Source of the DNA: an uncultured Lachnospiraceae bacterium
GTDB lineage: Bacteria > Bacillota > Clostridia > Lachnospirales > Lachnospiraceae
DNA: 9,877 bases
Direction of reading: 5' to 3'
Assembly (NCBI GenBank): GCA_947068385.1
Contig: CAMTBF010000097.1
Coordinates: 1-9,877, forward strand
Each line of letters begins with the position of its first letter. Positions within the stretch are counted from its first letter, which is position 1. The notes beneath the pieces are model-generated. The model had not been told where the DNA came from, did no database searches, and saw nothing but the letters and a program-made list of their open reading frames with translations. This document shows, piece by piece, positions 1 through 6,306 of the stretch. The translations under genes and the position numbers were made by a program.

Positions 1-1
1 G

Positions 2-1012
2 ATCTACCTGTCCATCTCCAAGGACTACACGAAGATATCCCTGTTCTTCTTCATCGGGATGCTGTGGGCCTTCCTGTTCTCCCTGTTCCTGCGGTTCGTC
101 ATGAAGTGGGGGATCCGGGAGAGCATGCTCTTCGCGCTGATGACGGGCTTCTTCCTGACGGCTTTCCTGGAGCTGGCCATCGTGAAACGGTATTTCGTGA
201 AGAACAGCAATCGGTACAAGCCGGTGCTGCGGTATTTCCGGAAATACTGGAAGCTGGTGGTGGCGAACTTTTTCTATATCCTGGGGCTCTATATACATAA
301 TTTCGTATTCTGGAATACGGAAATGCGCCTGGTGGTGGTGAAGACCTTCGTGTGCAACCAGCCCTATGACATGGCCACCTGCCTGGCCATGTTCACCAAC
401 ATCTCCACCACGATCATCTTCATCACCAGGGTGGAGATGCATTTCCATGACAAGTACAAGGCCTACTCCGAGGCGGTCATCGGCGGCAAGGGGGCGGACA
501 TCGACAGCGCCAAGAAGGAGATGTTCCGCCAGCTCTCCGCGGAGCTGATGAACCTGGTGCGGATCCAGTTCATCATCACGGCGGTGGTGTACCTGATCGC
601 GGTGGTGTTCCTGCCCAGGTTCGGCATCTCCACCCTGACCATGCGGATCTATCCCTGCCTGACGGCCGGGTACTTCATCCTCTTCCTGATGTATGCGGAG
701 ATCATCTTCCTGTATTACTTCGACGATCTCAACGGGGCCATGGCCACATCGCTGATCTTCTGCCTGGTGACCTTCCTGGGCAGCATCGTGGCCACGTATC
801 TGCCGGAGCTGTGGTACGGCGTGGGCGTGGTGGCGGGGGCGTTCAGCGGCTGGACGTTCGCGTATTTCAGGCTGCGCTTCATGGAGAGGCATCTGGACGC
901 CCATATCTTCTGCAAGGGCTCCCTCCTGAAGCCGGGCATGGGGACCAGGCCTCCCAGCAAGGTATATGACAGGAAGGAGAGCGGCCGGGAAGGGGCCTCG
1001 GCGGCGGACTGA
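2..1012 (+). CDS. pelG: PelG-like polysaccharide transporter, 3' part (5' end outside window)
   Basis: This is the C-terminal 336 residues of a polytopic membrane protein. The frame is open from base 2 without a start, so the Met at base 59 is internal and the gene begins upstream. About eight hydrophobic segments are visible, near residues 13-35, 40-62, 80-102, 120-142, 184-206, 215-242, 247-270 and 275-300. PelG proteins of the MOP flippase-like superfamily have about 12 in about 450 residues, so roughly the last two thirds is present. The amphipathic stretch RVEMHFHDKYKAYSEAV and the YYFDDLNGAM stretch after the sixth segment resemble what I recall of PelG, the inner-membrane transporter of Pel exopolysaccharide that works with the PelF glycosyltransferase. 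The polar tail of about 40 residues is probably cytoplasmic. The family call is by recognition, not by search; a Wzx-type flippase is the main alternative. A 63-base gap follows before the next gene. Confidence 0.72.
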   Translation: MYLSISKDYTKISLFFFIGMLWAFLFSLFLRFVMKWGIRESMLFALMTGFFLTAFLELAIVKRYFVKNSNRYKPVLRYFRKYWKLVVANFFYILGLYIHNFVFWNTEMRLVVVKTFVCNQPYDMATCLAMFTNISTTIIFITRVEMHFHDKYKAYSEAVIGGKGADIDSAKKEMFRQLSAELMNLVRIQFIITAVVYLIAVVFLPRFGISTLTMRIYPCLTAGYFILFLMYAEIIFLYYFDDLNGAMATSLIFCLVTFLGSIVATYLPELWYGVGVVAGAFSGWTFAYFRLRFMERHLDAHIFCKGSLLKPGMGTRPPSKVYDRKESGREGASAAD

Positions 1013-1075
1013 TCGATGGGAAAGGCACAGGAGACATAGCGGCAGGACATTTGGCAGACGCATCAGGAGGTTAAT

Positions 1076-1480
1076 ATGGACGGTACTATCATAAGGATCG
1101 GATTTGTGGTTGGAGGGGTGATATTGTTCCTGTTCGGCTTCTGGACCCATTCCTTCAAGAAGCTGGCGGTGAACTATGCCGTGATCTGGGGGCTTCTGGG
1201 GGTATTGATGGTCCTGATGGGGGCCATTCCCATCCTGTCGGAGTGGACCCATATGCTGGCGCCGGGCACAGGCCTTGCGTTCTTCTGCGTGGGCGCGCTG
1301 ATCCTGTTCACGGAGGTGCAGAACAGCCTGGTGATCTCCCAGCTGAACATGAAGAACCGGGAGCTTGCCATGCAGGTGGCCATGCTGAACCAGGAGAGCG
1401 AGCGCATGATGCACGAGCTGGAGGAGCTGATTCAGGAACAAGAGGAGGCCTATGAGAAAAAAGATTCTGTTCGTGATTAA
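1076..1480 (+). CDS. DUF2304 family small membrane protein with C-terminal coiled coil
   Basis: A 134-residue protein preceded by a perfect AGGAGG at 1065-1070, 5 bases before the ATG. Three hydrophobic helices are visible (about residues 5-24, 33-55 and 62-83). They are followed by a charged, heptad-like helical tail (about 84-132) rich in Glu, Gln, Leu and Met, probably a cytoplasmic coiled coil. Length, the three-helix plan and the tail fit DUF2304. That family is commonly found beside DPM1-like GT2 glycosyltransferases in polysaccharide and teichoic-acid-like loci; its molecular role is not settled. A GT2 of that kind lies two genes downstream (2687-3460), which supports the call. A partner or membrane-anchoring role for that enzyme is inference. 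The last 29 bases overlap the next gene, suggesting translational coupling. Confidence 0.75.
   Translation: MDGTIIRIGFVVGGVILFLFGFWTHSFKKLAVNYAVIWGLLGVLMVLMGAIPILSEWTHMLAPGTGLAFFCVGALILFTEVQNSLVISQLNMKNRELAMQVAMLNQESERMMHELEELIQEQEEAYEKKDSVRD
1441..1448 (+). promoter_or_regulatory. RBS of GT4 gene, inside DUF2304 coding sequence, short spacer
   Basis: AGAGGAGG lies only 3 bases before the ATG at 1452, inside the upstream gene. The spacing is tighter than the usual 5-9 bases. The start is still convincing because the protein immediately reads MRKKILFVINTMGRAGAE, the typical first strand and nucleotide-sugar loop of GT4 enzymes. Ribosomes ending at 1480 would pass over this site, so coupled translation is likely. 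Confidence 0.6.
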
Positions 1481-2657
1481 CACCATGGGCCGGGCCGGGG
1501 CGGAGACGGCCATGCTGGAGCTGCTTAGGCGCCTGGAGGGCCCGGCATATGACATCTCCCTCTATGTGGTCATGGGCCAGGGGGAGATGATCCGTAAGCT
1601 GCCGCCCCATGTCAGGCTGCGCAACCCCAAGTTCGATGCCCACTCCGTCCTGTCCCGGGAGGGGAAGCGGGGGCTGGTGCGGACGGTGCTGGCCGCTTTC
1701 CTGAGAAATGGGGGACAGATTGGAAAGATTCGATATATCGTCAAGACCATGGCCGCCATGGTCAGGAAGGGGAAGCTGCAGACGGATAAGCTGCTGTGGC
1801 GGATGCTCTCGGACGGGGGGCTGCGCTTCGAGGAGACCTTCGACCTGGCGGTGGCATGGCTGGAGGGGGCTTCCGCCTACTATGTGGCGGACCATGTGAA
1901 GGCCGCCAGGAAATGCGCCTTTGTCCACATCGATTACGAGAGCGCGGGCTACACCCGGGAGATGGACAGGGGCTGCTGGGACAGCTTCCAACGGATCTTC
2001 ATGGTCTCCGACGAGGTGAAGCAGCATTTCCTGGCGGTGTACCCGGAGCACGCGGGAAAGGCGGAGGTCTTCCACAACCTGCTGGACCGGGAGGGCATCT
2101 GCCGCCAGGCCCGGACGGGGGAGGGCTTTTCGGACGGATACGGCGGGCAGCGCCTGCTGACCGTGGGCAGGCTCACCTACCAGAAGGCTTACGATATAGC
2201 CATAGAGGCCATGAAGCGCCTGAAGGACGCGGGGTGCCGGGCCAGGTGGTACGTGCTGGGGGAGGGGGACCAGAGAAGGGCGCTGGAGAAAAAGATAGCG
2301 GCCCTGGGGCTCCAGGAGGATTTCATCCTGCTGGGGGCCGTGGAGAACCCCTATCCCTACTATGCCCAGGCGGATCTCTACATACACGCCACCCGGTTCG
2401 AGGGGAAGAGCATCGCCATCCAGGAGGCCCAGATCCTGGGCTGCGCCGTGGTGGCCTCGGACTGCAACGGCAACAGGGAGCAGATAGAGGACGGGGTGGA
2501 CGGGGTGCTCTGCGCGCTGACGCCGGAGGCCATCGCGGACAGCATCGCGGCGCTATTGAAGGACGGGGAGAGACGCAGGTCCCTGGGGCAGGCCGCCGGA
2601 CGTAAGGGCCAGGCCCAGGGAGAGGAACTGGAGGCTTTTCTGGCGCTTCTGGACTGA
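1452..2657 (+). CDS. Glycosyltransferase family 4 (GT-B fold)
   Basis: A 401-residue cytoplasmic glycosyltransferase that would transfer a sugar from an activated nucleotide donor, with retention, onto a growing glycan or lipid-linked acceptor. The N-terminal Rossmann domain opens with the MGRAGAE loop (about residues 11-17), expected at the active-site cleft. The C-terminal domain begins near residue 234 with TVGRLTYQKAYD, the usual GT4 start (GRL..QK). It continues through VLGEGDQR and carries the E-x7-E motif (E317 and E325, within FEGKSIAIQEA), then ASDCNGNREQI, the standard donor-binding end of the family. The length is normal and no signal peptide or membrane helix is seen. Donor and acceptor cannot be read from sequence. 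It overlaps the DUF2304 gene by 29 bases, and 29 bases separate it from the GT2 start chosen here. PelF is also a GT4 enzyme and sits next to pelG in known Pel loci, but this protein is separated from pelG and is not obviously PelF. Confidence 0.88.
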   Translation: MRKKILFVINTMGRAGAETAMLELLRRLEGPAYDISLYVVMGQGEMIRKLPPHVRLRNPKFDAHSVLSREGKRGLVRTVLAAFLRNGGQIGKIRYIVKTMAAMVRKGKLQTDKLLWRMLSDGGLRFEETFDLAVAWLEGASAYYVADHVKAARKCAFVHIDYESAGYTREMDRGCWDSFQRIFMVSDEVKQHFLAVYPEHAGKAEVFHNLLDREGICRQARTGEGFSDGYGGQRLLTVGRLTYQKAYDIAIEAMKRLKDAGCRARWYVLGEGDQRRALEKKIAALGLQEDFILLGAVENPYPYYAQADLYIHATRFEGKSIAIQEAQILGCAVVASDCNGNREQIEDGVDGVLCALTPEAIADSIAALLKDGERRRSLGQAAGRKGQAQGEELEAFLALLD

Positions 2658-2671
2658 GGGGAGGCGCGGAC

Positions 2672-2677
2672 AGGGGA
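2672..2677 (+). promoter_or_regulatory. RBS favouring the second ATG of the GT2 gene
   Basis: AGGGGA ends 9 bases before the ATG at 2687 and directly abuts the in-frame ATG at 2678. Its spacing therefore favours 2687. A GAGGGGAGG at 2656-2664 could serve the earlier ATG, but its spacing of 13 bases is long. The choice changes the product by only three residues. Confidence 0.45.
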
Positions 2678-2686
2678 ATGGGACGT

Positions 2687-3460
2687 ATGAAAGAATTGTT
2701 GATTATCATACCGGCTTACAATGAAGGACAGAACATACGGAGAGTGCTGAACCAGGTGGAGGGCCTGGGCCTGGAATCCGTGGCGGACATCCTGGTGATA
2801 AACGATGCCTCCACGGATTCCACCAACTGGATCGTGAAGGAGATGCAGTATCCCATGATCTCGCAGCTCTTCAACATGGGGTACGGCTGTGCGCTGCAGA
2901 CCGGATACAAATACGCGGTGCGCCGTGGATACAGGTACATCATCCAGATGGACGGGGACGGGCAGCACGATGTCTGCAACATCCCCGTGCTCTACAACAG
3001 GCTGAAGGAGGCGGACGAGGACGGACGGTATCCGGACATCGTGCTGGGGGCAAGGTTCCGGAAGGACAGCTCCGATTTCCCGGTGTCCCTACCGAAGAAA
3101 ATCGTCTACTCCCTGTTCCGGGGCATGATCCGCATGATCACCGGGGCGCGGATCTCGGATCCCACCACGGGCCTGCAGGGGCTGAGCAGGAAGGCCTTCC
3201 TGTATTATTCGAAATACAATCATTTCGATGACAAATACCCGGATGCCAACATGCTGGTGCTGATGCTCCTGGCCAAGTTCAAGGTGGTGGAGGTGCCGGC
3301 GGTGATGCATGCCCGGACGGCGGGGAAGAGCATGCATTCGGGGCTGAAGCCCTTCTGGTACATGCTCCGGGTCATGTACAGCACGATTATCATATTGTTC
3401 CGGGTGAAATTCCTGAAGATGGACGTGGAGGTGGGGTTGCGCAGTGCGGATAAGATTTAA
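2687..3460 (+). CDS. Glycosyltransferase family 2, dolichyl-phosphate mannose synthase-like
   Basis: A 257-residue inverting GT-A enzyme that likely moves a sugar from a nucleotide donor to a polyprenyl phosphate or a polysaccharide acceptor at the cytoplasmic membrane face. The N-terminus reads KELLIIIPAYNEGQNI, the first strand and PAYNE motif. It is followed by VINDASTDST (nucleotide binding) and MDGDGQHD, with the metal-binding DxD at D89-D91. TGLQGLSRKAF and RTAGKSMHSG (about residue 210) correspond to the acceptor-side loop and R..G.S motif typical of DPM1-like members. A hydrophobic stretch (about residues 219-244) could touch the membrane, but there is no large transmembrane domain as in GtrB or ArnC types. 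The small DUF2304 protein two genes upstream may supply that function (inference). The ATG at 2678 would add three residues. The 3' end overlaps the next gene by 17 bases. Confidence 0.87.
   Translation: MKELLIIIPAYNEGQNIRRVLNQVEGLGLESVADILVINDASTDSTNWIVKEMQYPMISQLFNMGYGCALQTGYKYAVRRGYRYIIQMDGDGQHDVCNIPVLYNRLKEADEDGRYPDIVLGARFRKDSSDFPVSLPKKIVYSLFRGMIRMITGARISDPTTGLQGLSRKAFLYYSKYNHFDDKYPDANMLVLMLLAKFKVVEVPAVMHARTAGKSMHSGLKPFWYMLRVMYSTIIILFRVKFLKMDVEVGLRSADKI
3427..3433 (+). promoter_or_regulatory. RBS supporting the GTG start at 3444
   Basis: GGAGGTG ends 10 bases before the GTG at 3444 and lies inside the end of the GT2 gene. The reading frame has a TGA at 3414-3416 and no ATG between there and 3444, so this GTG is the only reasonable start. 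It decides that the product has no signal peptide. Confidence 0.6.
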
Positions 3461-4730
3461 GGGCAGGGGGGCGTTCTGCCCCGGGATATGCCGGGAGAGC
3501 AGCCAGGAGCTGCACGATCCGGGACGGGGCTGGTACCATGTCTACACCTTCCGGGCCGGATCCGGGCGGCCTGTGGAAGAGGAGGCCTGGCTGGACGAAA
3601 GCTGCAGGCAGGAGCGGCTGGCGCTGGCTTTGATCGACATCGGGGATTACAGGGCCTGCGGGATGCCCGGGGAGGCGCTGCACCATATCGGGGAGATCCT
3701 GGAATTCTTCCGGCGGAACGGGAAACAGGTCATCCTCCGGTTCGTCTATGACAACGAGGGCAAGGGCATGCAGAGGGAGCCCCTGACCGTCTCTATGGTG
3801 AAGCGGCACATGGAGCAGATCGGCGGGGCGATCCGGCCCTATATGGAGGACATCCTGGTGCTGCAGGGAATCTTCGTGGGGAACTGGGGGGAGATGCACG
3901 GCTCCAAGTTCCTGGACAGGGATTCCATGTGCGGCTTGATGGATGCCTTGTATCGGGCAACGGGCGGGAGATGCTTCCTTGCGGTGCGCACCCCCGCCCA
4001 GTGGCGCACTGTCGTAAGCGGCAGCGCGGAGCCCGGGCTGGAGGAGCGGCTGGGCCTGTACAATGACGGCATATTCGGCTCGGAGACGGACCTGGGGACA
4101 TACGGCGACCAGACGAGGGCCCAGGCCGGGGAGAACGGGAGCTGGAGCCGGGCAGAGGAGCTGGACTGGCAGGAGGGCTGCATGGACATGACGCCAAACG
4201 GCGGGGAGATCCTGTCAGGCCAGCCCCTGACGGGATACCGGCAGGCGGCGGTGGCTCTGGGTCAGATGCATGTGAGCTATCTGAACAGCATCTACCATCC
4301 GGACCAGCTGGAGCACTGGAAGCGGGAGACCGTGGCGGAGGCGGGCTGCTGGGACGGGGTCAGCGGCTATGACTATATCGGCCGCCATCTGGGGTATCGG
4401 TTCACCGTGCGGGACGTGACGGAGAGAAAGGGGAAGGAGCTGCAGGTCACGGTGGAGAACACGGGCTTCGGGAACCTTTGCCAGGAGGCGGAGTGCTTCC
4501 TGGTGACAGAGTACGGAGACGGAAGGGCGGTGCTGCGGCGTCTGGCCGCGGATCCGAGAGAGTGGCGCTGCGGACAGGAAAGCCTGCTGCGGGCGGACAT
4601 ATCGGAAAGCTGCGCCCCGGGCAGCAGGATATTCCTGACGCTGAAGCGCAGGGCGGACGGAAAGGTCATCCGGTTCGCCAATGAGGGGGCCGACGACAGG
4701 ATCCTACTGGGAGGATTTCCGGATCGTTAG
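3444..4730 (+). CDS. Leaderless DUF4874/DUF4832 glycoside-hydrolase-like protein
   Basis: A 428-residue protein with a GTG start. The N-terminal half (about residues 20-195) fits DUF4874: HDPGRGWYHVYTF, ALIDIGDY, a helix ending in GKQVILRFVYD, then LQGIFVGNWGEMHGS. The C-terminal half fits DUF4832: RTPAQWR, GLYNDGIFGSETDLGTYG, a PNGGE motif, HVSYLN and GYDYIGRHLGYRF, ending in a likely beta-sandwich. Alternating strands and helices suggest a TIM-barrel-like fold. Acidic residues E150 (GEMHG), E214 and D216 (SETD) and E255 (PNGGE) are candidates for carbohydrate chemistry; no catalytic activity is established to my knowledge. It has no signal peptide and none can be added, because a stop lies just upstream. 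It therefore looks cytoplasmic, unlike its homologue on the opposite strand. It overlaps the GT2 gene by 17 bases, so it is probably in that operon. It could trim, sense or bind an intracellular glycan intermediate (inference). Confidence 0.8.
   Translation: MRIRFKGRGAFCPGICRESSQELHDPGRGWYHVYTFRAGSGRPVEEEAWLDESCRQERLALALIDIGDYRACGMPGEALHHIGEILEFFRRNGKQVILRFVYDNEGKGMQREPLTVSMVKRHMEQIGGAIRPYMEDILVLQGIFVGNWGEMHGSKFLDRDSMCGLMDALYRATGGRCFLAVRTPAQWRTVVSGSAEPGLEERLGLYNDGIFGSETDLGTYGDQTRAQAGENGSWSRAEELDWQEGCMDMTPNGGEILSGQPLTGYRQAAVALGQMHVSYLNSIYHPDQLEHWKRETVAEAGCWDGVSGYDYIGRHLGYRFTVRDVTERKGKELQVTVENTGFGNLCQEAECFLVTEYGDGRAVLRRLAADPREWRCGQESLLRADISESCAPGSRIFLTLKRRADGKVIRFANEGADDRILLGGFPDR
4704..4730. 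other. 27-base tail-to-tail overlap of two convergent paralogues
   Basis: The plus gene ends with TAG at 4728-4730 and the minus gene ends with TAG at 4706-4704, so the last eight residues and stop of each are read from the same DNA on opposite strands. No terminator hairpin with a U-run can be placed between the two genes. Transcripts from either side must run into the other gene unless a less typical terminator acts here. Confidence 0.85.
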
Positions 4731-6197
4731 GGAGCCCACGGGACAGCCCCTGCCTTCCAGGGCCCCTTCATTGGCCAGGCGGACCTCAGAGCCGGAGAGG
4801 GGGTCCGAGACGGTCAGGGACAGCGCGTACTCCCCCAGGGCAAGGGAGCTGACGTCCAGGGGGATTTCCAGCAGGATTTCCTGGCCGGGGATCCAGAGGC
4901 GGGTGTCGGTCTCCACCGGCAGCACATATGCCTCGGATCCGGAGGCGGATTCCAGGCCAAGGGCCACGTCAAAGGCGCGGTAGCAGGGGGAGAAGCCTAC
5001 ATTCTCCAGGGTGAGGCTCAGCACGGCCTCCTCCTCCGGGGAAGCGGGGGCGGACAGGGCGGAGGATCTGAGCACATAGCGGTAACCCAGGTGGGCCGCG
5101 ATGTAGTCATAGCCGCTCATGCCCCGGAAGGGGCCATCCCCGGTGAAGCTGTCCGCCTGCCACTTGGCCAGCACGGCTTCATCGTAGCGGTCGTTCAGGT
5201 AGGAGACGTGGATGGCCGCCAGGTCTTGGACGGCGGAGGGGAAATCGTTGTACGGATTGTCGATGATGACCTCCCCGCCGTTGGGCACATGGTTGCACAG
5301 GGTATTCTGGAATGTGATTTCGTCCTGGCGGGAACGCTTTTGCGTCTGACCGGCGGAAAAGTCCGAATCCCCCTGGCCGTAGGTGCCCAAGTCCGTCTCC
5401 GAGCCCAGCAGCCCGTCATTGTAGAGGCCCAGCCGCCGGAGGAGGGCCGCATCGGCGGGATCCCCTTCCTGGGCATCCTTCACGGCGCGCCACTGGGCGG
5501 GGGTGCGGACTGCCAGGTAGATGGAGGGATCCGTGACGGAGGCCAGGTGGCCCAGGAGGGTGAGCATGTCCTCCGCATCGGTGTATTCGGAGCCGTGCAT
5601 CTCCCCCCAGGAGCCCGCGTAGATGCCCTGCAGGATATAGACGCAGTCCCGGTGCCTGTTCACGACCTCCGCCGTCTGGGACATGTGCTCCAGGATCTGG
5701 GAGAGATTCCCCGGCTCCGTCCCAAGGGGCTTGCCGTCCCAGTCGTAGAGGAAGCGCAGGATCAGCTGCCTGCCCCTGGAATGCCAGGCGTCCAGGATGC
5801 GCTCCAGCTGCTCCAGCCCGGCATCGCTGACAGGGCCGTCGGCGTAACCCCGCAGATTGAACTGGAGGAGGACCAGGCCGGGGCCGTAATCCTGCTCCAG
5901 GACATCTGTCAGGTCGCAGGGGGCATCGGACAGGGTGTAGGCGTGGATCTGGTACCAGCCGATATAGGGGTTGTCCAGCGCGGCCGTGGACTCCACGCAG
6001 GGGGACGGCGTGTATGCGGGAATGCGCACGCTTGTGCGCGATATGACTTCTTCGGCAAGGGCGGCGATTTCCCGGCCAAGGGCCAGGACATCGTCTGTGC
6101 ATGTGGAAATCTGCCTGCCCAGCGCGGAAACCCCGCCGCCGAACAGGGAGAGGCTTGCTGCCATGGCCAGTGCGGCCAGTGTCCGGATGGTCTTCAT
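4704..6197 (-). CDS. Secreted DUF4874/DUF4832 glycoside-hydrolase-like protein
   Basis: A 497-residue protein starting at the ATG at 6197; a TTG at 6212 would add five residues but lacks its own well-placed RBS. The first about 25 residues form a Sec signal peptide: KTIR, then a hydrophobic Ala/Leu stretch, ending near VSA before LG. No lipobox cysteine follows, so it is likely released or held by other contacts. About 45 linker residues precede the DUF4874 barrel (LDNPYIGWYQIHAYTL, LILRFLYDWDGK, LQGIYAGSWGEMHGS with E199). DUF4832 follows (RTPAQWR, GLYNDGLLGSETDLGTYG, VPNGGE, HVSYLN, GYDYIAAHLGYRY) and then a C-terminal sandwich-like region. It is clearly homologous, across nearly its whole mature length, to the leaderless protein at 3444-4730. 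A role in processing or binding the exported polysaccharide is inference. It is the only minus-strand gene and has its own promoter. Confidence 0.85.
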   Translation of the reverse strand: MKTIRTLAALAMAASLSLFGGGVSALGRQISTCTDDVLALGREIAALAEEVISRTSVRIPAYTPSPCVESTAALDNPYIGWYQIHAYTLSDAPCDLTDVLEQDYGPGLVLLQFNLRGYADGPVSDAGLEQLERILDAWHSRGRQLILRFLYDWDGKPLGTEPGNLSQILEHMSQTAEVVNRHRDCVYILQGIYAGSWGEMHGSEYTDAEDMLTLLGHLASVTDPSIYLAVRTPAQWRAVKDAQEGDPADAALLRRLGLYNDGLLGSETDLGTYGQGDSDFSAGQTQKRSRQDEITFQNTLCNHVPNGGEVIIDNPYNDFPSAVQDLAAIHVSYLNDRYDEAVLAKWQADSFTGDGPFRGMSGYDYIAAHLGYRYVLRSSALSAPASPEEEAVLSLTLENVGFSPCYRAFDVALGLESASGSEAYVLPVETDTRLWIPGQEILLEIPLDVSSLALGEYALSLTVSDPLSGSEVRLANEGALEGRGCPVGSLTIRKSSQ

Positions 6198-6205
6198 ATG
6201 GTCTG

Positions 6206-6210
6206 CTCCC
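6206..6210 (-). promoter_or_regulatory. RBS choosing ATG 6197 for the secreted protein
   Basis: On the minus strand GGGAG lies 8 bases before the ATG at 6197. The alternative TTG start at 6212 would place this RBS inside the coding sequence. The ATG start also gives a clean signal peptide (MKTIRTLAALAM). Confidence 0.6.
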
Positions 6211-6227
6211 AATGTCTGTCAGGAATG

Positions 6228-6256
6228 TGGAACGCCTGTGGCGTCCGGCGTATTAT
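6228..6256 (+). promoter_or_regulatory. Possible promoter for the 6307-9877 gene set
   Basis: TGGAAC at 6228-6233 and TATTAT at 6251-6256 are separated by 17 bases, matching the -35 consensus at three of six positions and the -10 at five of six. It would start transcription near 6263, about 44 bases before the GTG at 6307. Its -10 occupies almost the same bases as the minus-strand -10, so the two promoters would compete. The weak -35 keeps this tentative. Some promoter is needed here, because the neighbouring gene runs the other way. Confidence 0.35.
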
Positions 6257-6260
6257 AGCA
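6252..6260 (-). promoter_or_regulatory. Extended -10 promoter for the secreted DUF4832 gene
   Basis: The minus strand reads TGCTATAAT: a perfect TATAAT at 6257-6252 preceded by the TGn extension. The -35 at a 17-base spacing (TGGCTT) is poor, which is acceptable for extended -10 promoters. Transcription would start near 6245, giving a leader of about 48 bases before the ATG at 6197. Confidence 0.6.
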
Positions 6261-6282
6261 TATGGCATGGGAAAAAGCCATA
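6261..6282. repeat. 6-bp inverted repeat, possible operator
   Basis: TATGGC at 6261-6266 and GCCATA at 6277-6282 are perfect inverted copies around a 10-base centre. The element covers the -35 area of the minus promoter and the predicted start region of the plus promoter, where a dimeric regulator could act on both. A repeat this short can occur by chance. Confidence 0.35.
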
Positions 6283-6306
6283 GGAAAGTGAAAGGATTTT
6301 AGGATT

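Noticed and set aside
59..1012. Met at 59 as the start of the first gene
   Set aside because: The frame is open from base 2 and the preceding residues continue a hydrophobic helix, so the gene starts outside the window. No RBS precedes base 59.
1013..1075. Gap between the PelG-like and DUF2304 genes considered for a terminator or promoter
   Set aside because: No stem with a T-run and no -35/-10 pair was found; only the AGGAGG before the DUF2304 start is clear.
1308..2387. Long open frame of about 360 codons on the minus strand opposite the GT4 gene
   Set aside because: It is a His/Pro/Leu-rich shadow frame without motifs. The plus strand carries complete GT4 motifs.
5091..6302. Long open frame of about 400 codons on the plus strand opposite the secreted DUF4832 gene
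   Set aside because: It is Gly/Val/Gln-rich with no recognisable motifs. The minus strand has a signal peptide, family motifs, RBS and promoter. GC-rich antisense frames of this length are expected shadows.
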